From NCBI GenBank assembly GCA_964469555.1, contig CAYYAQ010000079.1:1-23677 (forward strand): a DNA stretch of 23,677 nucleotides, written 5' to 3'. How positions within the stretch are numbered: the stretch's first letter is position 1; each line of letters starts with the position of its first letter. The position numbers and the translations under genes are program-made. Positions 23,381-23,677 of this stretch are shown here, in pieces. This stretch comes from CAYYAQ01 sp964469555. Its GTDB lineage: Bacteria > Planctomycetota > UBA1135 > UBA2386. The notes under the pieces were generated by a model, which made no database searches, was not told the origin of the DNA, and was given only the letters and a program-made list of their open reading frames with translations.

Positions 23381-23622
23381 TCAGCCGGAAAGAGCACCAC
23401 ACGATTGGCACGGATCGGTTTGTTCCACCCGAGCTTGAGTCTGGGCTTGCTTTCGTTCGGCTCGCAGAGCCATGCGGTGGCGTCGAGACCGTCCAGTGCG
23501 GCGCGCGCCGCGTGGTTCTCGGCGCTGCTGGTAGCCCCGAGTTTTTTTTCGGGCACCGAACGAGTTTGGCGCTGGCGACGCTGTCCCGCGAACAGGGACG
23601 ACCACCGCCCACATTTTATCAA
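23332..23622 (-). pseudogene. discoidin-like domain fragment
   Basis: On the minus strand about 60 residues from near 23550 down to 23360 read like the first half of an F5/8 type C (discoidin-like) domain. SSAENHAARAALDGLDATAW matches the usual DGxxATAW opening, followed by KPRLKLGWNKPIRANRVVLF, which matches the strand with K-P-V/I-R-A-N/R-R-V/L-V-L. After DSGRHDHV the frame ends at 23332 while FG-GAP codons take over in the next frame. The codons from 23622 to ~23550 look unlike protein and include an eight-T run (A8 on this strand) near 23540-23550. A damaged or chimeric gene is the simplest reading. Such domains usually bind carbohydrate in secreted planctomycete proteins. Confidence 0.45.
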
Positions 23623-23634
23623 CCTGTATTTATC

Positions 23635-23639
23635 AAGGA
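23635..23639 (+). promoter_or_regulatory. ribosome binding site for the edge gene
   Basis: AAGGA lies seven bases before the ATG at 23647, a good Shine-Dalgarno position. It is one of the few clear ribosome sites in the window. Confidence 0.55.
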
Positions 23640-23646
23640 CAAGAGA

Positions 23647-23677
23647 ATGAACATGCAGAAGACTTTCCTCGTTGCCG
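23647..23677 (+). CDS. start of a secreted protein gene, cut by window end
   Basis: ATG at 23647 opens MNMQKTFLVA and runs off the window. Lys followed by a hydrophobic run is how a signal peptide begins, and AAGGA is well placed upstream. Only ten codons are visible, so nothing can be said of the function. Confidence 0.5.
   Translation, partial: MNMQKTFLVA

Noticed and set aside
23538..23556. Intrinsic terminator at the eight-T run
   Set aside because: CCCGA/TCGGG gives only a five-pair stem and the T-run is inside the loop, not after the stem.

Overview
The window is GC-rich and most likely comes from a member of the Planctomycetota. The clues are a divergent pair of an ECF sigma factor and a Ser/Thr kinase with a long TPR tail (the kinase has the wording typical of planctomycetes around MDTREILARFEAEKQAL), a TMTC-like membrane protein with TPRs, secreted proteins of a style common in that phylum, and FG-GAP and discoidin-like fragments. 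No rRNA, tRNA or CRISPR array was found. The phylum call is an inference from gene style; no marker gene is present.

Layout. 160-2805: a membrane-anchored coiled-coil protein of unknown function, then an exported alpha/beta hydrolase of the tripeptidyl/prolyl aminopeptidase type, 27 bases apart and probably one transcript. 3195-9976: a signalling island with a soluble GAF-histidine kinase-receiver hybrid, a FixJ-type response regulator on the opposite strand, a decayed receiver-domain remnant, a receiver-EAL protein with an apparently complete c-di-GMP phosphodiesterase site, and a second soluble GAF-histidine kinase-receiver hybrid. 10338-12914 (minus): a large secreted protein with repeated carboxypeptidase-regulatory-like folds. 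13483-14403: a small secreted protein followed by a very strong terminator hairpin. 14615-16503: a polytopic membrane protein with buried His/Asp motifs whose TPR C-terminus is separated by a one-base frameshift. 16615-18609 (minus): a TMTC-like membrane/TPR glycosyltransferase candidate. 18802-22769: the divergent sigma factor and Ser/Thr kinase. 22811-23622 (minus): a broken gene with FG-GAP repeats and a discoidin-like fragment. At the right edge the first ten codons of a new secreted protein begin.

The most interesting structure lies between the genes. Two direct repeats of about 235-280 bp (7961-8239 and 10038-10272) begin inside the last codons of an IS91-family transposase (conserved tail RGxLEHLGLPTE) and run about 180 bp past its stop, ending in a core that occurs again at 13183-13237 and, badly decayed, near 18731-18803. 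All copies have the same orientation. They look like orphan right (oriIS-side) ends of IS91/ISCR-like rolling-circle elements. The first two bracket the second hybrid kinase gene, and the third abuts a truncated reading frame. The signalling island may therefore have been assembled or reshuffled by one-ended rolling-circle transposition; this is an inference.

Several genes are damaged: the receiver remnant, the IS91 relics, the frameshifted membrane/TPR gene and the discoidin/FG-GAP gene. The region appears to be accessory and in flux.
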